Source: a virus. From it: a stretch of DNA of 23,656 nucleotides. Shown here piece after piece: positions 1 to 7,178 of this stretch (position 1 is its first letter; the number at the start of each line of letters is the position of its first letter). The position numbers were made by a program, and so were the translations under genes. The DNA lies in the IMG/VR virus record IMGVR_UViG_3300037882_005099, positions 1-23,656 of that record. One strand, 5' to 3'. The notes beneath the pieces were generated by a model that was not told where the DNA came from, did no database searches, and saw nothing but the letters and a program-made list of their open reading frames with translations.

Positions 1-99
1 CTCGCCCCCACGCCCCGCTTTCGGCTTTTTGGTCGGGTTTTTATGCAGTTTGGGCTCGGCGGCTGCGGATGCCGGAGGGGGTGGAGGTTCGGGAAACAC
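1..99 (-). CDS. Possible partial ORF running off the left edge (Pro/Ala/Lys-rich)
   Basis: On the - strand a frame is open from a GTG at 97-99 to the window edge. It starts VFPEPPPPPASAAAEPKLHK and continues with a Lys/Gly/Arg-rich stretch. The composition is compatible with a real protein, and the G+C content changes sharply at about position 100, where the A+T-rich repeat region begins. It could be a host gene interrupted by the prophage end. The + strand also has an open frame here, ending in TAA at 101-103, so strand and reality are both uncertain. I do not recognise the protein. Confidence 0.2.
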   Translation of the reverse strand, partial: MFPEPPPPPASAAAEPKLHKNPTKKPKAGRGGE

Positions 100-349
100 A
101 TAATATCCATAATATGCCCATTTGAGGCCATGCCAACTAATTGAAAACGCTAAAAATATGAGGTTATGTTGCCTACATAATCTGACATAATATTTTTGAC
201 CCAGCGACATAATGTCATTGATATATAAGTATTTTATTATTTTAATTATTATGTCTGATGAACCTAATCTGGTTAGGTCGATATTAGGAAAATGTTATGT
301 CGGAAACCCGCAGAAATCCGCCAATGTTATGTATATTATGTGTTTCCCG
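90..349. repeat. A+T-rich region with 17-bp inverted repeat and ACATAAT/ATTATGT array
   Basis: CGGGAAACACATAATAT at 90-106 is matched by its exact reverse complement at 333-349. Between the arms, ACATAAT occurs at 98, 175, 186 and 207. The opposite orientation (ATTATGT or TTATGT) occurs at 164, 248, 296, 327 and 335, so orientation flips near the middle. GACAT-A-ATGTC at 206-216 is itself a palindrome, and ACCTAA-tctgg-TTAGGT at 262-278 is another. No convincing gene lies here. The region sits between the recombinase terminator and the likely prophage edge, so a recombinase-binding or attachment role is possible. That role is inference. Confidence 0.7.
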
Positions 350-389
350 CACTATGCCCCCTCCCTCAATTCCCTGACGGGAAACTGCC

Positions 390-427
390 AAAAAATTGGC
401 CAGCCTCGCGCCGGGGCAAGGCTGGCC
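390..427 (-). terminator. Rho-independent terminator after the serine recombinase
   Basis: GGCCAGCCT at 398-406 pairs with AGGCTGGCC at 419-427, a perfect 9-bp stem with a 12-nt loop. On the - strand it is followed by AATTTTTT (390-397). It lies 27 nt past the recombinase stop codon and would end the long leftward early operon. Confidence 0.85.
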
Positions 428-453
428 TTCGCTGATCGGGTGGCTCTGCGTTT

Positions 454-2133
454 CTATGCGCGACGGCGCAGTGGCTGCTCTACATGGATCGGGATCAACC
501 GGCTGCGCGATAATGGACTGTGGTGGCCAAGTCGCTCCTCCGCTACCACCAGTACAGTCGCGTTGTTGTTGCGCTGTTTGGTGGGTTCGCCGGTGGCGAT
601 GGCCATCATGTTGTCCAGGCATCCTTTCAGATCGATGTGCAGGCCGTTGGGCTCTTCGGTGGGGGTGAGCGTGATGTGATCGATCAGCGGGCGGACCTTG
701 CTGGCGATCCGTGACAGCCGCTCCGGATCCTCGATCCCGAGATTGCCGAAATTGGCCACCAGTTGGCGATATTGATCGGCGATGGCCGGGTGGAGAATGA
801 TGGCCTTTTCAGCATGGGCATCGGCGAGCGCGCGGGCGATGGTTTCCTGTTCGGCGCGCGCGGTCTGGAGGGCCTCGACCAGCTGCGGGATATCGCTACC
901 GCCATTTTGGACGGCCTCGATCAGGCGGGTCACTTGTCGATCGAGTATGTCGAGGCGCTTGATCTGCTGGTTGTGCTTGGCGCGACTTTCCGATGCCAGG
1001 CGCTTGCGGGCCTCATGATATTTGCGCACCGCCAGATCGACATGCTCTGGCCGGAGCAGCTCCTTTGACAGGCCAGACAGAACAGTCCGCTCAAGCACTG
1101 CGTTGTTCATGCGGCGGTGATTGGTGCAGGTGCCCTTGGTGCGCGCATTGGCGCAGCCCCATAAATCCTTGGTCTGGATCACGAAATTTCCGCCACATTC
1201 GCCGCAGCGGATTAGGCCGGACAATAGTTTTCGCGGGCGGACGTTGCGGCTGATCGGCAGGCCTTTGGTGCCCGAGGCCCGCTCTTGCACCGCTGCCCAT
1301 GTTTCATCATCGATGATTCGCAGGTGCGGGACTTCGGTGATCTGCCATTGGTCGCGTGGATTGACGCGCGGGTGGCGGCGGCGCGTCTCTGGATCGCGAA
1401 CCATCGTGGTGCGATTATAGACCAGCCTGCCAATATATATCTCGTTGGCAAACAGGCCATTGCCGCGCTTGCGATCGCCATTGATCATGCTGACCTGCCA
1501 TTGCTTGCCCGATGGCGATGGCACACCCTCTGCGTTCAGGGCCTTGCAAATTGCGACGGCCGATTTTCCGGCCAGATAATCCTCGAAGATTCGGCGGATG
1601 ATTAGCGCCTGATCGGGATCGATCTCGCGCAGGCCGCGCTCTGGCTCGCCCCGGCTATCGAGTTGCACCTGTTTGCGATAGCCATACACAATATTGCCGG
1701 GGGTGCGTCCAGCGGCGACGCGCCCGCTTTGTCCGCGCCTGATCTTGTCAGCCAAATCCTTGCGGAACAGCGCGGCCATTGTGCCCTTGAGGCCAATGTG
1801 CAGTTCGCCAATCTCACCCTCAGACAAGGTGAAGATCCGCGCACCGGCATGGAGGATGTGATCATGGAGCCATGACATATCGCCCTGATGCCGCGAGAGG
1901 CGGTCCAAGGCCTCTGCCATCACCTGGTCGGCGCGGCCATTGCGGATATGATCGACCAGCGCATTGAGACCTGGGCGATCCCTGACAGCGCCAGAAATCG
2001 CATAGTCGGTAAAGATTTCCGTTACCTGCCAGCCTTCACGCGCGGCGCGCTCTTGGCAAATGCGCACCTGGTCTTCGATGGACCGGGCGTCTTGCAGCTG
2101 GCTGCTGTAACGTGCGTAGATAGCGGTCCGCAC
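454..2133 (-). CDS. Large serine recombinase / phage integrase
   Basis: This 559-aa enzyme would integrate and excise the prophage by serine-type strand exchange. The N-terminal resolvase domain covers about residues 1-150. Its YARYSS motif places the nucleophile at Ser10, as in gamma-delta resolvase, and the conserved LDRLSR is at 76-81. The 'recombinase' DNA-binding domain spans roughly 165-285. A zinc ribbon follows, with Cys310, Cys313, Cys327 and Cys336, and then a helical, probably coiled-coil segment around 365-445 as expected for large serine integrases. The start is GTG at 2133, supported by AGGGA nine bases upstream; no ATG fits the conserved N-terminus. It is the last gene of the leftward operon, next to the repeat-rich edge and a terminator, the usual place for an integrase beside an attachment site. 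Serine rather than tyrosine integration is unlike P2 itself. Confidence 0.95.
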   Translation of the reverse strand: MRTAIYARYSSQLQDARSIEDQVRICQERAAREGWQVTEIFTDYAISGAVRDRPGLNALVDHIRNGRADQVMAEALDRLSRHQGDMSWLHDHILHAGARIFTLSEGEIGELHIGLKGTMAALFRKDLADKIRRGQSGRVAAGRTPGNIVYGYRKQVQLDSRGEPERGLREIDPDQALIIRRIFEDYLAGKSAVAICKALNAEGVPSPSGKQWQVSMINGDRKRGNGLFANEIYIGRLVYNRTTMVRDPETRRRHPRVNPRDQWQITEVPHLRIIDDETWAAVQERASGTKGLPISRNVRPRKLLSGLIRCGECGGNFVIQTKDLWGCANARTKGTCTNHRRMNNAVLERTVLSGLSKELLRPEHVDLAVRKYHEARKRLASESRAKHNQQIKRLDILDRQVTRLIEAVQNGGSDIPQLVEALQTARAEQETIARALADAHAEKAIILHPAIADQYRQLVANFGNLGIEDPERLSRIASKVRPLIDHITLTPTEEPNGLHIDLKGCLDNMMAIATGEPTKQRNNNATVLVVAEERLGHHSPLSRSRLIPIHVEQPLRRRA

Positions 2134-2239
2134 GAATCATCATCCCTTTTTCATCACAGCCATCATCGTTGCGCTGTGCCATGTCTTCGGCAAGCGCGGA
2201 TATCAGATCCGTGAGAAGAGGCGAGCCGCGAATGGACAT
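2036..2239 (-). CDS. Small ORF coupled to the methyltransferase, overlapping the recombinase start
   Basis: A 67-aa frame begins MSIRGSPLLTDLISALAEDM. Its ATG shares a base with the methyltransferase stop (TGATG at 2237-2241). It fills the otherwise empty 105 nt before the recombinase and overlaps the first 98 nt of that gene in another frame. The overlapping tail is Arg/Pro-rich, as expected of out-of-frame reading, so only the first 30 or so residues look protein-like. It may be a real small protein, or mainly a translational bridge delivering ribosomes to the recombinase GTG. No family is recognised. Confidence 0.4.
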   Translation of the reverse strand: MSIRGSPLLTDLISALAEDMAQRNDDGCDEKGMMIRADRYLRTLQQPAARRPVHRRPGAHLPRARRA

Positions 2240-2994
2240 CAGGCGTTGCGCGAAGCCTCATAGGCCCGGTTGATCCGCTGCACTGCGGTTTGGAAATGGT
2301 CGGCATTATGCTCAATACCGGTGAAGGTCTTGCCTGCCTTGATCGCGGCGACGCCGGTGCTGCCGGTGCCCATGAATGCATCGCAGACCGTTTGGCCTGC
2401 GACGTTGCGCATGATCTTATCCATCACCGCCTCTGGCTTGACGGTAGGGTGGCCATAGATTTTCGACGGTGGGACCGGCGCGACGACATAGCGGTGGAAA
2501 TCATGATGATCCTGCCCCGCCGGATGGTGGCCGCGCTGCCATGCCATGAAGTAATCTTGCGCCCCGTCTTCGGTCCACGCCATGAAGAACTCTTCGACAT
2601 CGGCAATCAGGTTGCGATTGTGGTGCGGCGACGGGTTGCTCTTTTGCCAGTGCATCAAAATGACGCGGTGGAAGCGACGCTTTAGATAGCCCTCAAGATC
2701 GTGCCGCTGATTGGCATGGAAAAAGACGACGCATTGATGGCATTGCAGCGCGTTGATGATGCGGTGATCGAAGCCATCGGTGAGCCCCTCGGCGATAATC
2801 TGTTCGCTGGCTCCGCGCTCCTTGCGCCATTGCCCCCCGCCGCTGTTGTTGAAGACATAGGGCGGGTCCATGCACAAAGCATCGAAATGGCCCAGCGTGG
2901 GCATGAGTTGATAGGCATCGCCCAGCCAGAGCCGGTGGGGGCCGATGCAGACCAGCGACGCGGGTTGCGGCTCGTCGAACAGGGTGAGGCTCAT
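2239..2994 (-). CDS. Phage DNA methyltransferase, beta class (N6-adenine or N4-cytosine)
   Basis: This 251-aa protein would transfer a methyl group from S-adenosylmethionine to an exocyclic amino group in DNA. The catalytic motif IV is DPPY at residues 43-46. The HPTVKP block (182-187, motif X-like) and the AdoMet-binding FMGTGSTG (207-214, motif I) come later, so the order IV, X, I marks the beta class. The region between about 60 and 170 would carry target recognition. DPPY alone does not decide between adenine and cytosine. No restriction enzyme lies beside it, so it looks like an orphan phage methylase protecting or regulating phage DNA. It starts with an ATGA overlap with the multi-HTH gene upstream. 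Confidence 0.93.
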   Translation of the reverse strand: MSLTLFDEPQPASLVCIGPHRLWLGDAYQLMPTLGHFDALCMDPPYVFNNSGGGQWRKERGASEQIIAEGLTDGFDHRIINALQCHQCVVFFHANQRHDLEGYLKRRFHRVILMHWQKSNPSPHHNRNLIADVEEFFMAWTEDGAQDYFMAWQRGHHPAGQDHHDFHRYVVAPVPPSKIYGHPTVKPEAVMDKIMRNVAGQTVCDAFMGTGSTGVAAIKAGKTFTGIEHNADHFQTAVQRINRAYEASRNA

Positions 2995-4214
2995 AGCAGG
3001 GCTCCTGTCGCGACGCCGCCGAGGGTGAAGGCGGGATCGGCTTTGCGGATGGGTTTGATGGTGATCAGGCGGCTGTCTGGCCGCATCGATTGCAGCTGCT
3101 GCTCAAAGGTCTGGCGCGGGGCCGGGGCGGCAGCGGCTGCCATGCGCTCTGCCATCTTTTCCTTTTCGAGAATCTGGCGCGCGGTCGCTGGATCGTGTTC
3201 CTCGAGCAGCTGCTTGTAGCGGTTTCGGTGCGCGAGCTTGTGCGGCATCCATCGCTTGGCGCGGGCAGCGGCCTTTCCGGCCTTGGTGGTATCGAAGATA
3301 GGGTCGGGCAGGCTTTGCCCTGCGGCCTCGAGACGGGCGCGCAGATCGTCGCGGATGCGGTAGCCGGACGTCTTGCCGATCCCGACAATCTCTGCCGCCT
3401 GGGCGACGGGCATGCGCTGCAACAGCAGCTGCTTGAGATGCTCCACCATTTCGGGACGGAGCCGCCGGAAATCATGCTTGGCGCGGCGGCGGACGCCATC
3501 GATATCGCAACCGGGCAGGCATTCGCCCTTGCGCGCCAATCGCTTGATCAAGCGATCGCGGATCCGCTTGCTGGTGGTGAGGCTGACGCCGGTGCGCTTT
3601 TTGATCGTGGCTGAGCCAAAGCCATCGAGATAGAGCTGTTCGACCTGGCGTTTCAGGGCCGGTGCGACGCGCGCGCCGCAATAGGCCTCGCCATTGCCGG
3701 GGGCTGGCAACGGAGCCTTGTCGCGCGCCTTGAGGTCGGCGGTGTAGCGGCGGCGCTCCTCGGCGACGCGGGCGGCGCTGATCCCCATGCGCAGCTGGAT
3801 TTCCTGCCCCTTGACGCCCTTGCGTAGAAACAGGCGCAGCCGTTCGATCTCGTGCGGGAGCAGGAAGCCGCGCGCGTCGCGTTCAGCAGGGCGATGCCCC
3901 TTGCGCGGGCACAGGGCGATCAGCACGGCATTGCATACGGCGGTTTCAGAAACGCCGAATTTCCGACCGATCCGCTCAAAGGACCAGCCGTGTTCTTCGC
4001 GCAGGACGATAGCCTGTTCGAGATCCTCGCCCATCAGCTTTGCCATTGGCGCGGGTGGCCGATGCGCGGTTTGCAAGCCGAGGCGATTGGCCTGGACATG
4101 GATCGCGTGTCGCGAGCGATCGAGCGCCACCGCCACTGGCGGCGCGCCCTGATCGGGATAATGGGCGCGGATATAGGCCAGCTCGGCCTCGGTCCATGGG
4201 CGGGCGCGGATCAT
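2991..4214 (-). CDS. Multi-helix-turn-helix DNA-binding protein (five predicted units)
   Basis: I do not recognise this 407-aa protein as a named family. It reads as a string of DNA-binding units. A SANT/Myb or GcrA-like module is at about 6-47 (RPWTEAELAYIRAHYP and QANRLGL). HTH-like segments lie near 76-101 (WSFERIGRKFGVSETAV), 133-156 (GQEIQLRMGISAARVAEE), 197-224 (SATIKKRTGVSLTTSKRIRD) and 265-292 (VAQAAEIVGIGKTSGYRI). A helical, Ala-rich segment (312-370) and a short tail follow. Cys232 and Cys236 sit between units four and five. It is joined by ATGA overlaps to DUF5131 upstream and the methyltransferase downstream. A role in regulation, in binding repeated DNA such as an origin or att region, or in packaging recognition is inference. 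Confidence 0.85.
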   Translation of the reverse strand: MIRARPWTEAELAYIRAHYPDQGAPPVAVALDRSRHAIHVQANRLGLQTAHRPPAPMAKLMGEDLEQAIVLREEHGWSFERIGRKFGVSETAVCNAVLIALCPRKGHRPAERDARGFLLPHEIERLRLFLRKGVKGQEIQLRMGISAARVAEERRRYTADLKARDKAPLPAPGNGEAYCGARVAPALKRQVEQLYLDGFGSATIKKRTGVSLTTSKRIRDRLIKRLARKGECLPGCDIDGVRRRAKHDFRRLRPEMVEHLKQLLLQRMPVAQAAEIVGIGKTSGYRIRDDLRARLEAAGQSLPDPIFDTTKAGKAAARAKRWMPHKLAHRNRYKQLLEEHDPATARQILEKEKMAERMAAAAAPAPRQTFEQQLQSMRPDSRLITIKPIRKADPAFTLGGVATGALL

Positions 4215-5290
4215 GACCGAGGCTCCGGTATGGCATCATGCAGAACGCCATCAAGCAGGCGACCTGCCTTTTTCTTGCCTATTCGATAGACGTCAGGCTC
4301 ATCGTCGCAGTGCCCATCAACCGCCGACCAATCATCGATCCAACGCCCATCAAAATATGTCTTTCCACGCGCCGCCTTGCATGGATCGAGATATTCTCCA
4401 GCGACTTCACCTGGTGCATAATTGCCCCACTGCTTGAAGTGGAACATGACGCCCGCCGCCGCGCACTGATCACGCAGCGACCGCGCCCAATCCGGGTGCA
4501 TCGGGCGGGCATCGGGGCCACTTTCGCCACCGCAGACCACCCAGTCGAGTTTTGCTGTATCCTTCATCATGCAAAGTACAGCGCCATCCCGCGTATGGCG
4601 GATCGGCCATGATGACCAGTTGCCTGTTAACGCTGAAAGGTGCCCATTCACCGGTATGGACAACCGGGTTAAATTCACCGGCCCCAGCAGCGGCTCTGCG
4701 CTGATCCAGCGCACTGCGGCAGGCGTGAACAGCAGATCGGGGATGCGTTTTTCGGCGGCTCGCTGATCCTCGACAGATACGCCCAGCCAGACGTTGGGGA
4801 AAGGTTGATAAGGGTCGCCACCAGCATCACTGCCGAAGCCATCAATCGCGCAGATTGCATCCTCTAGCATCATGATGCCATGCTCGCTTTCAAAGCGACT
4901 TGTGCAATACGCCTGCATCCGCACCGAACGCTTGGTCAGCACCTGAAACGTGTGTTGCGGGCACAGCGCCATCACCGCAAAAACGCGGTCGATCCATTCA
5001 TCGGGCACGTCTTCATGGAAGAGATCGGCATGCGCGCAGACGAAGATTGTGCGGGGCCGCTTCCAGCGGAACGGCTGTAAGAGCCACTTTTCGTTAAAGC
5101 GGACCTCGCCCGTCCATACCGGGCCAGCCTTGCTGCGTCGGGTCAGGCCGATGCGCGAGGGATCATGCTTTAGCCGGGTTCCGGCCAAGCGCATCGCGTA
5201 GCAATTGGTGCAGCCTGCGCTATGGACCGAACAGCCGGTGATGACGTTCCATGTCGCATCGGCCCATGAGATTTTGGTATGATCAGCCAT
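4211..5290 (-). CDS. DUF5131 / phage Gp37-Gp68 family protein with radical-SAM-like cysteine motif
   Basis: This 359-aa protein matches the family found in many phages and mobile elements. The hallmark start TKISWADATWNVITGC leads into Cys20, Cys27 and Cys30 (C-x6-C-x2-C), an iron-sulfur-like arrangement. Further conserved blocks are DLFHEDVP, QVLTKR, WLGVSVEDQ, WISAEPLLG, VVCGGESGPDARPMHPDWARSL and FKQWG. The family resembles radical SAM enzymes, but its reaction is not known to me. Elsewhere it is often paired with a 'three-Cys-motif partner' protein; I see none here. The gene overlaps the preceding one by 8 nt and runs into the multi-HTH gene by ATGA, so the three probably act in one expression unit. 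Confidence 0.92.
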   Translation of the reverse strand: MADHTKISWADATWNVITGCSVHSAGCTNCYAMRLAGTRLKHDPSRIGLTRRSKAGPVWTGEVRFNEKWLLQPFRWKRPRTIFVCAHADLFHEDVPDEWIDRVFAVMALCPQHTFQVLTKRSVRMQAYCTSRFESEHGIMMLEDAICAIDGFGSDAGGDPYQPFPNVWLGVSVEDQRAAEKRIPDLLFTPAAVRWISAEPLLGPVNLTRLSIPVNGHLSALTGNWSSWPIRHTRDGAVLCMMKDTAKLDWVVCGGESGPDARPMHPDWARSLRDQCAAAGVMFHFKQWGNYAPGEVAGEYLDPCKAARGKTYFDGRWIDDWSAVDGHCDDEPDVYRIGKKKAGRLLDGVLHDAIPEPRS

Positions 5291-5855
5291 GGGTCAGCCC
5301 TTCCATAATGAGGGCCTTGCCGTGGTGCTTGCCGGTGCGGATGCGATCGTAAAGGCGGTAGAGCGTTGTTTGCTCGGCCAAGGCGCTGGGCTCATCGAGA
5401 TTGCTGGTGCGCCAGAGGGCATAGATGCACCAGAAATGCTGCTCTATCTCTGCCAGAACGTTGCGGCGTTCATCCCATCGGGCGACATCGTCTATTGCGT
5501 CAGCGAGGCCGATATCGGTGGATGCCTCAACCATGTCTCGCCATTTTGGCAGTTCTTCGGCCTGCACCGGAAAACTGGCTTGCCCTGCACCCATGGCAGC
5601 GGCGGCGGCTTCGATCATGGGCGTTGCTTGCTCATTCGCCTGGGCGACGCGCGCGGTGGCTTCGCGGGCCAGAGCGTCGGCAAAGGCAAGCACTTCTTCG
5701 GGATCGGGGTGCAGATTGATCATCATGCCCCTGCCGGGTTCCACAGCCATGCACTGCATTTCGGGTGCCATCGGTGCGGCGTTTTGACGGGTATCCCAGT
5801 CGATGATCAATGATGCGCCGAAGAGGCCATCGATGCGAAACTCGCGGGTGGTCAT
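5283..5855 (-). CDS. Hypothetical early phage protein, 190 aa
   Basis: No family is recognised. The N-terminal third (about 1-60) is strand-rich, ending in a block with Met-rich EPGRGMMINLHPDPEE. A helical region follows, with an Ala/Glu/Gln-rich stretch (about 58-95) and an amphipathic C-terminal half containing EQHFWCIYALWR. There is no signal peptide or membrane segment. It starts at ATG 5855, sharing ATGA with the previous stop, and ends inside the DUF5131 gene. The position in the early operon suggests an accessory replication or host-takeover role, but nothing in the sequence proves that. Confidence 0.8.
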   Translation of the reverse strand: MTTREFRIDGLFGASLIIDWDTRQNAAPMAPEMQCMAVEPGRGMMINLHPDPEEVLAFADALAREATARVAQANEQATPMIEAAAAAMGAGQASFPVQAEELPKWRDMVEASTDIGLADAIDDVARWDERRNVLAEIEQHFWCIYALWRTSNLDEPSALAEQTTLYRLYDRIRTGKHHGKALIMEGLTHG

Positions 5856-6172
5856 GGTAGCGGTTCCTCTGATTTGATGATTTCGAGATTGATGCGTTCG
5901 GCGGCGGCAATGGCGACGGCGGCGGTGCGGATCATGCGGCGGTAGGCGATGGCCAAGCGATCGGGTGCCGGGTTGCCGGTGAGTTCATCCAAGACGCCCT
6001 GGGCGCGATCGTGGACCTCAGCCGCCAATTGGCGCACCGGCAGCTGGGCATCGGATTCTGGCGTGTGGCCGTGCTTGGAAATCTGATCGGCGCGGGCTGT
6101 GCAGACGTCCTCAAGCGCGGCTTGCCAAAGCAGATCATGATCAGCCGGCATTGATGGTGATGCCATAGACAT
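5852..6172 (-). CDS. Small phage protein, 106 aa, helical
   Basis: I place the start at ATG 6172 (MSMASPSMPADHDLLWQ) because GGAAGGA lies seven bases upstream; a longer frame to 6280 would overlap the neighbour almost wholly. The core pattern, RADQISKHGHTPESDAQLP followed by an AYRRMIRTAAVAIAAAERI helix, resembles a widespread small phage protein seen beside replication genes. I cannot name its function. The gene overlaps the end of the 79-aa gene by 32 nt and passes to the next by ATGA. Confidence 0.8.
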   Translation of the reverse strand: MSMASPSMPADHDLLWQAALEDVCTARADQISKHGHTPESDAQLPVRQLAAEVHDRAQGVLDELTGNPAPDRLAIAYRRMIRTAAVAIAAAERINLEIIKSEEPLP

Positions 6173-6380
6173 GGGCCATTCCTTCCAATCTGGTGAGGCG
6201 TTCGCGGGCGACCTTGATCTGATCCGGCAGGCGGCGCAGGCGGCTGTATTCGCGGGCCTGCAGCGCCTCGACCTCATCAACCTCCCGCTCAGTAAGGCCG
6301 CGTTGGCGCGAGAGCTGATCGAGCTCGGCCAATCGCTTTTGCTGTTGCTCGACGGTGAGCATGGACGGGCGGCGGCTCAT
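6141..6380 (-). CDS. Small coiled-coil-like protein, 79 aa
   Basis: This protein is almost entirely helical and strongly charged, with heptad-like Leu/Val spacing from about residue 8 to 68 (TVEQQQKRLAELDQLSRQRG and RRLPDQIKVARERLTRLEG). It has no cysteine, membrane segment or catalytic motif. It probably forms a dimeric coiled coil. The start shares ATGA with the zinc-ribbon gene upstream. Function is unknown. Confidence 0.75.
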   Translation of the reverse strand: MSRRPSMLTVEQQQKRLAELDQLSRQRGLTEREVDEVEALQAREYSRLRRLPDQIKVARERLTRLEGMAHVYGITINAG

Positions 6381-6856
6381 GCTGCCTCTCCGCGCGCCGG
6401 AGCCGCTGCGGCGTTCAATTCGCGCAAGGCGGCAGTGACTTCCTCGACCAGCTCGAATCCCTCGGCCACGTTGAAATCTGCGGTAACGGACAGGTTTTGC
6501 GGCCCCGGATAGGTGACAGAGATCAGGATGCGATCTTTGCCAGTGGGTGATTTGGCCTTGATCGGAATGGCGCTGATACGGACTGGCCGTGTGAGGATCA
6601 CCGGCATGCGCGGCAATACGGGGTTATCGACAGCGGCCTGCACTGCCTCTTCCAGCCCATCGAGCTGATCGAAGCCGGTGAAGGGCTTGAACGGTTCACG
6701 GCGGGGGCGCTGGCAATCGGGGCAGATCATGACGATGCCATCGCCCTGATCCTGGCTGATCCAGCCCTTCGGGAGGCCTGAGCCCTCGGGCAGGTGCATG
6801 CGCTGGCCGCAATTGCATTCGTAGATTTCGAGCTGGCAAGAATTGGTGGCTTTCAT
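6377..6856 (-). CDS. Zinc-ribbon-like phage protein, 159 aa
   Basis: The start MKATNSCQLE at 6856 is preferred over an upstream ATG at 6889 because GAAAGGAAAG lies just before it. The N-terminal 50 residues carry Cys14, Cys16, Cys45 and Cys48 (C-x-C, then ICPDC), a likely structural zinc site. The C-terminal half holds a strand-rich section (KDRILISVTYPG) and a final helix rich in Glu and Ala. There is no known enzymatic motif. Such small zinc ribbons in early phage operons often bind nucleic acid or RNA polymerase, but here that is inference only. Confidence 0.75.
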   Translation of the reverse strand: MKATNSCQLEIYECNCGQRMHLPEGSGLPKGWISQDQGDGIVMICPDCQRPRREPFKPFTGFDQLDGLEEAVQAAVDNPVLPRMPVILTRPVRISAIPIKAKSPTGKDRILISVTYPGPQNLSVTADFNVAEGFELVEEVTAALRELNAAAAPARGEAA

Positions 6857-6882
6857 GGGACTTTCCTTTCGCAGGTAAGGGG

Positions 6883-6981
6883 TCAGCAAGTTGGGAGGGC
6901 GGCGCAGAGCGCGCCGATCATGACGGCCAGACAGAGGCCGGTGATGAACATGCGGGTGGGCAGATCGACGCGCGGGATCAT
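6883..6981 (-). CDS. 32-aa single-span membrane peptide
   Basis: The ATG at 6981 shares ATGA with the stop of the 66-aa membrane gene, and the frame ends at 6883. The peptide begins MIPRVDLPTR and then has one hydrophobic span, MFITGLCLAVMIGALCAAL. The two charged arginines before the span suggest N-in topology. Coupled translation and a clean hydrophobic span argue that it is real. Function is unknown. Confidence 0.55.
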   Translation of the reverse strand: MIPRVDLPTRMFITGLCLAVMIGALCAALPTC

Positions 6982-7178
6982 GGGTGTTGCCCGACGAAGC
7001 ACAGGCCAGCGATTACCAGGCCAATGCTGGTGATGACGATCAGCCAGCGGCAGGCGCGCTCGACCGGATCATTCCAGCTGCGGACCAAAGCGACCCAAGC
7101 CAGATCATCGGCATGGATCGGTTCGCCATCGGGCAGGCCATTGATGGGCTTGCGGGTGGGGTTGGTGGCCTTGGTCAT
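6978..7178 (-). CDS. 66-aa single-span membrane protein
   Basis: A hydrophilic N-terminal part of about 43 residues is followed by one transmembrane segment, WLIVITSIGLVIAGLCFV (about 45-62), and a four-residue tail. It is probably anchored in the inner membrane with its N-terminus inside. It is coupled by ATGA to both neighbours: the 173-aa gene upstream and a 32-aa membrane peptide downstream. A holin-like or receptor-blocking role is possible but unsupported; no endolysin lies nearby. Confidence 0.7.
   Translation of the reverse strand: MTKATNPTRKPINGLPDGEPIHADDLAWVALVRSWNDPVERACRWLIVITSIGLVIAGLCFVGQHP

Noticed and set aside
90-349. CRISPR array
   Set aside because: The repeats are 6-7 bp, irregularly spaced and in both orientations, with no constant spacer length.
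284-622. - strand frame of 112 codons near the left end
   Set aside because: It overlaps the recombinase C-terminus in another frame and crosses the terminator and repeats.
212-679. + strand frame of 155 codons crossing the repeat region
   Set aside because: It runs through the palindromes and terminator and then overlaps the recombinase in antisense; the second half is plainly a shadow.
2701-3219. + strand frame of 172 codons opposite the methyltransferase
   Set aside because: Antisense to two well-supported genes, with the composition of a G+C-rich shadow.
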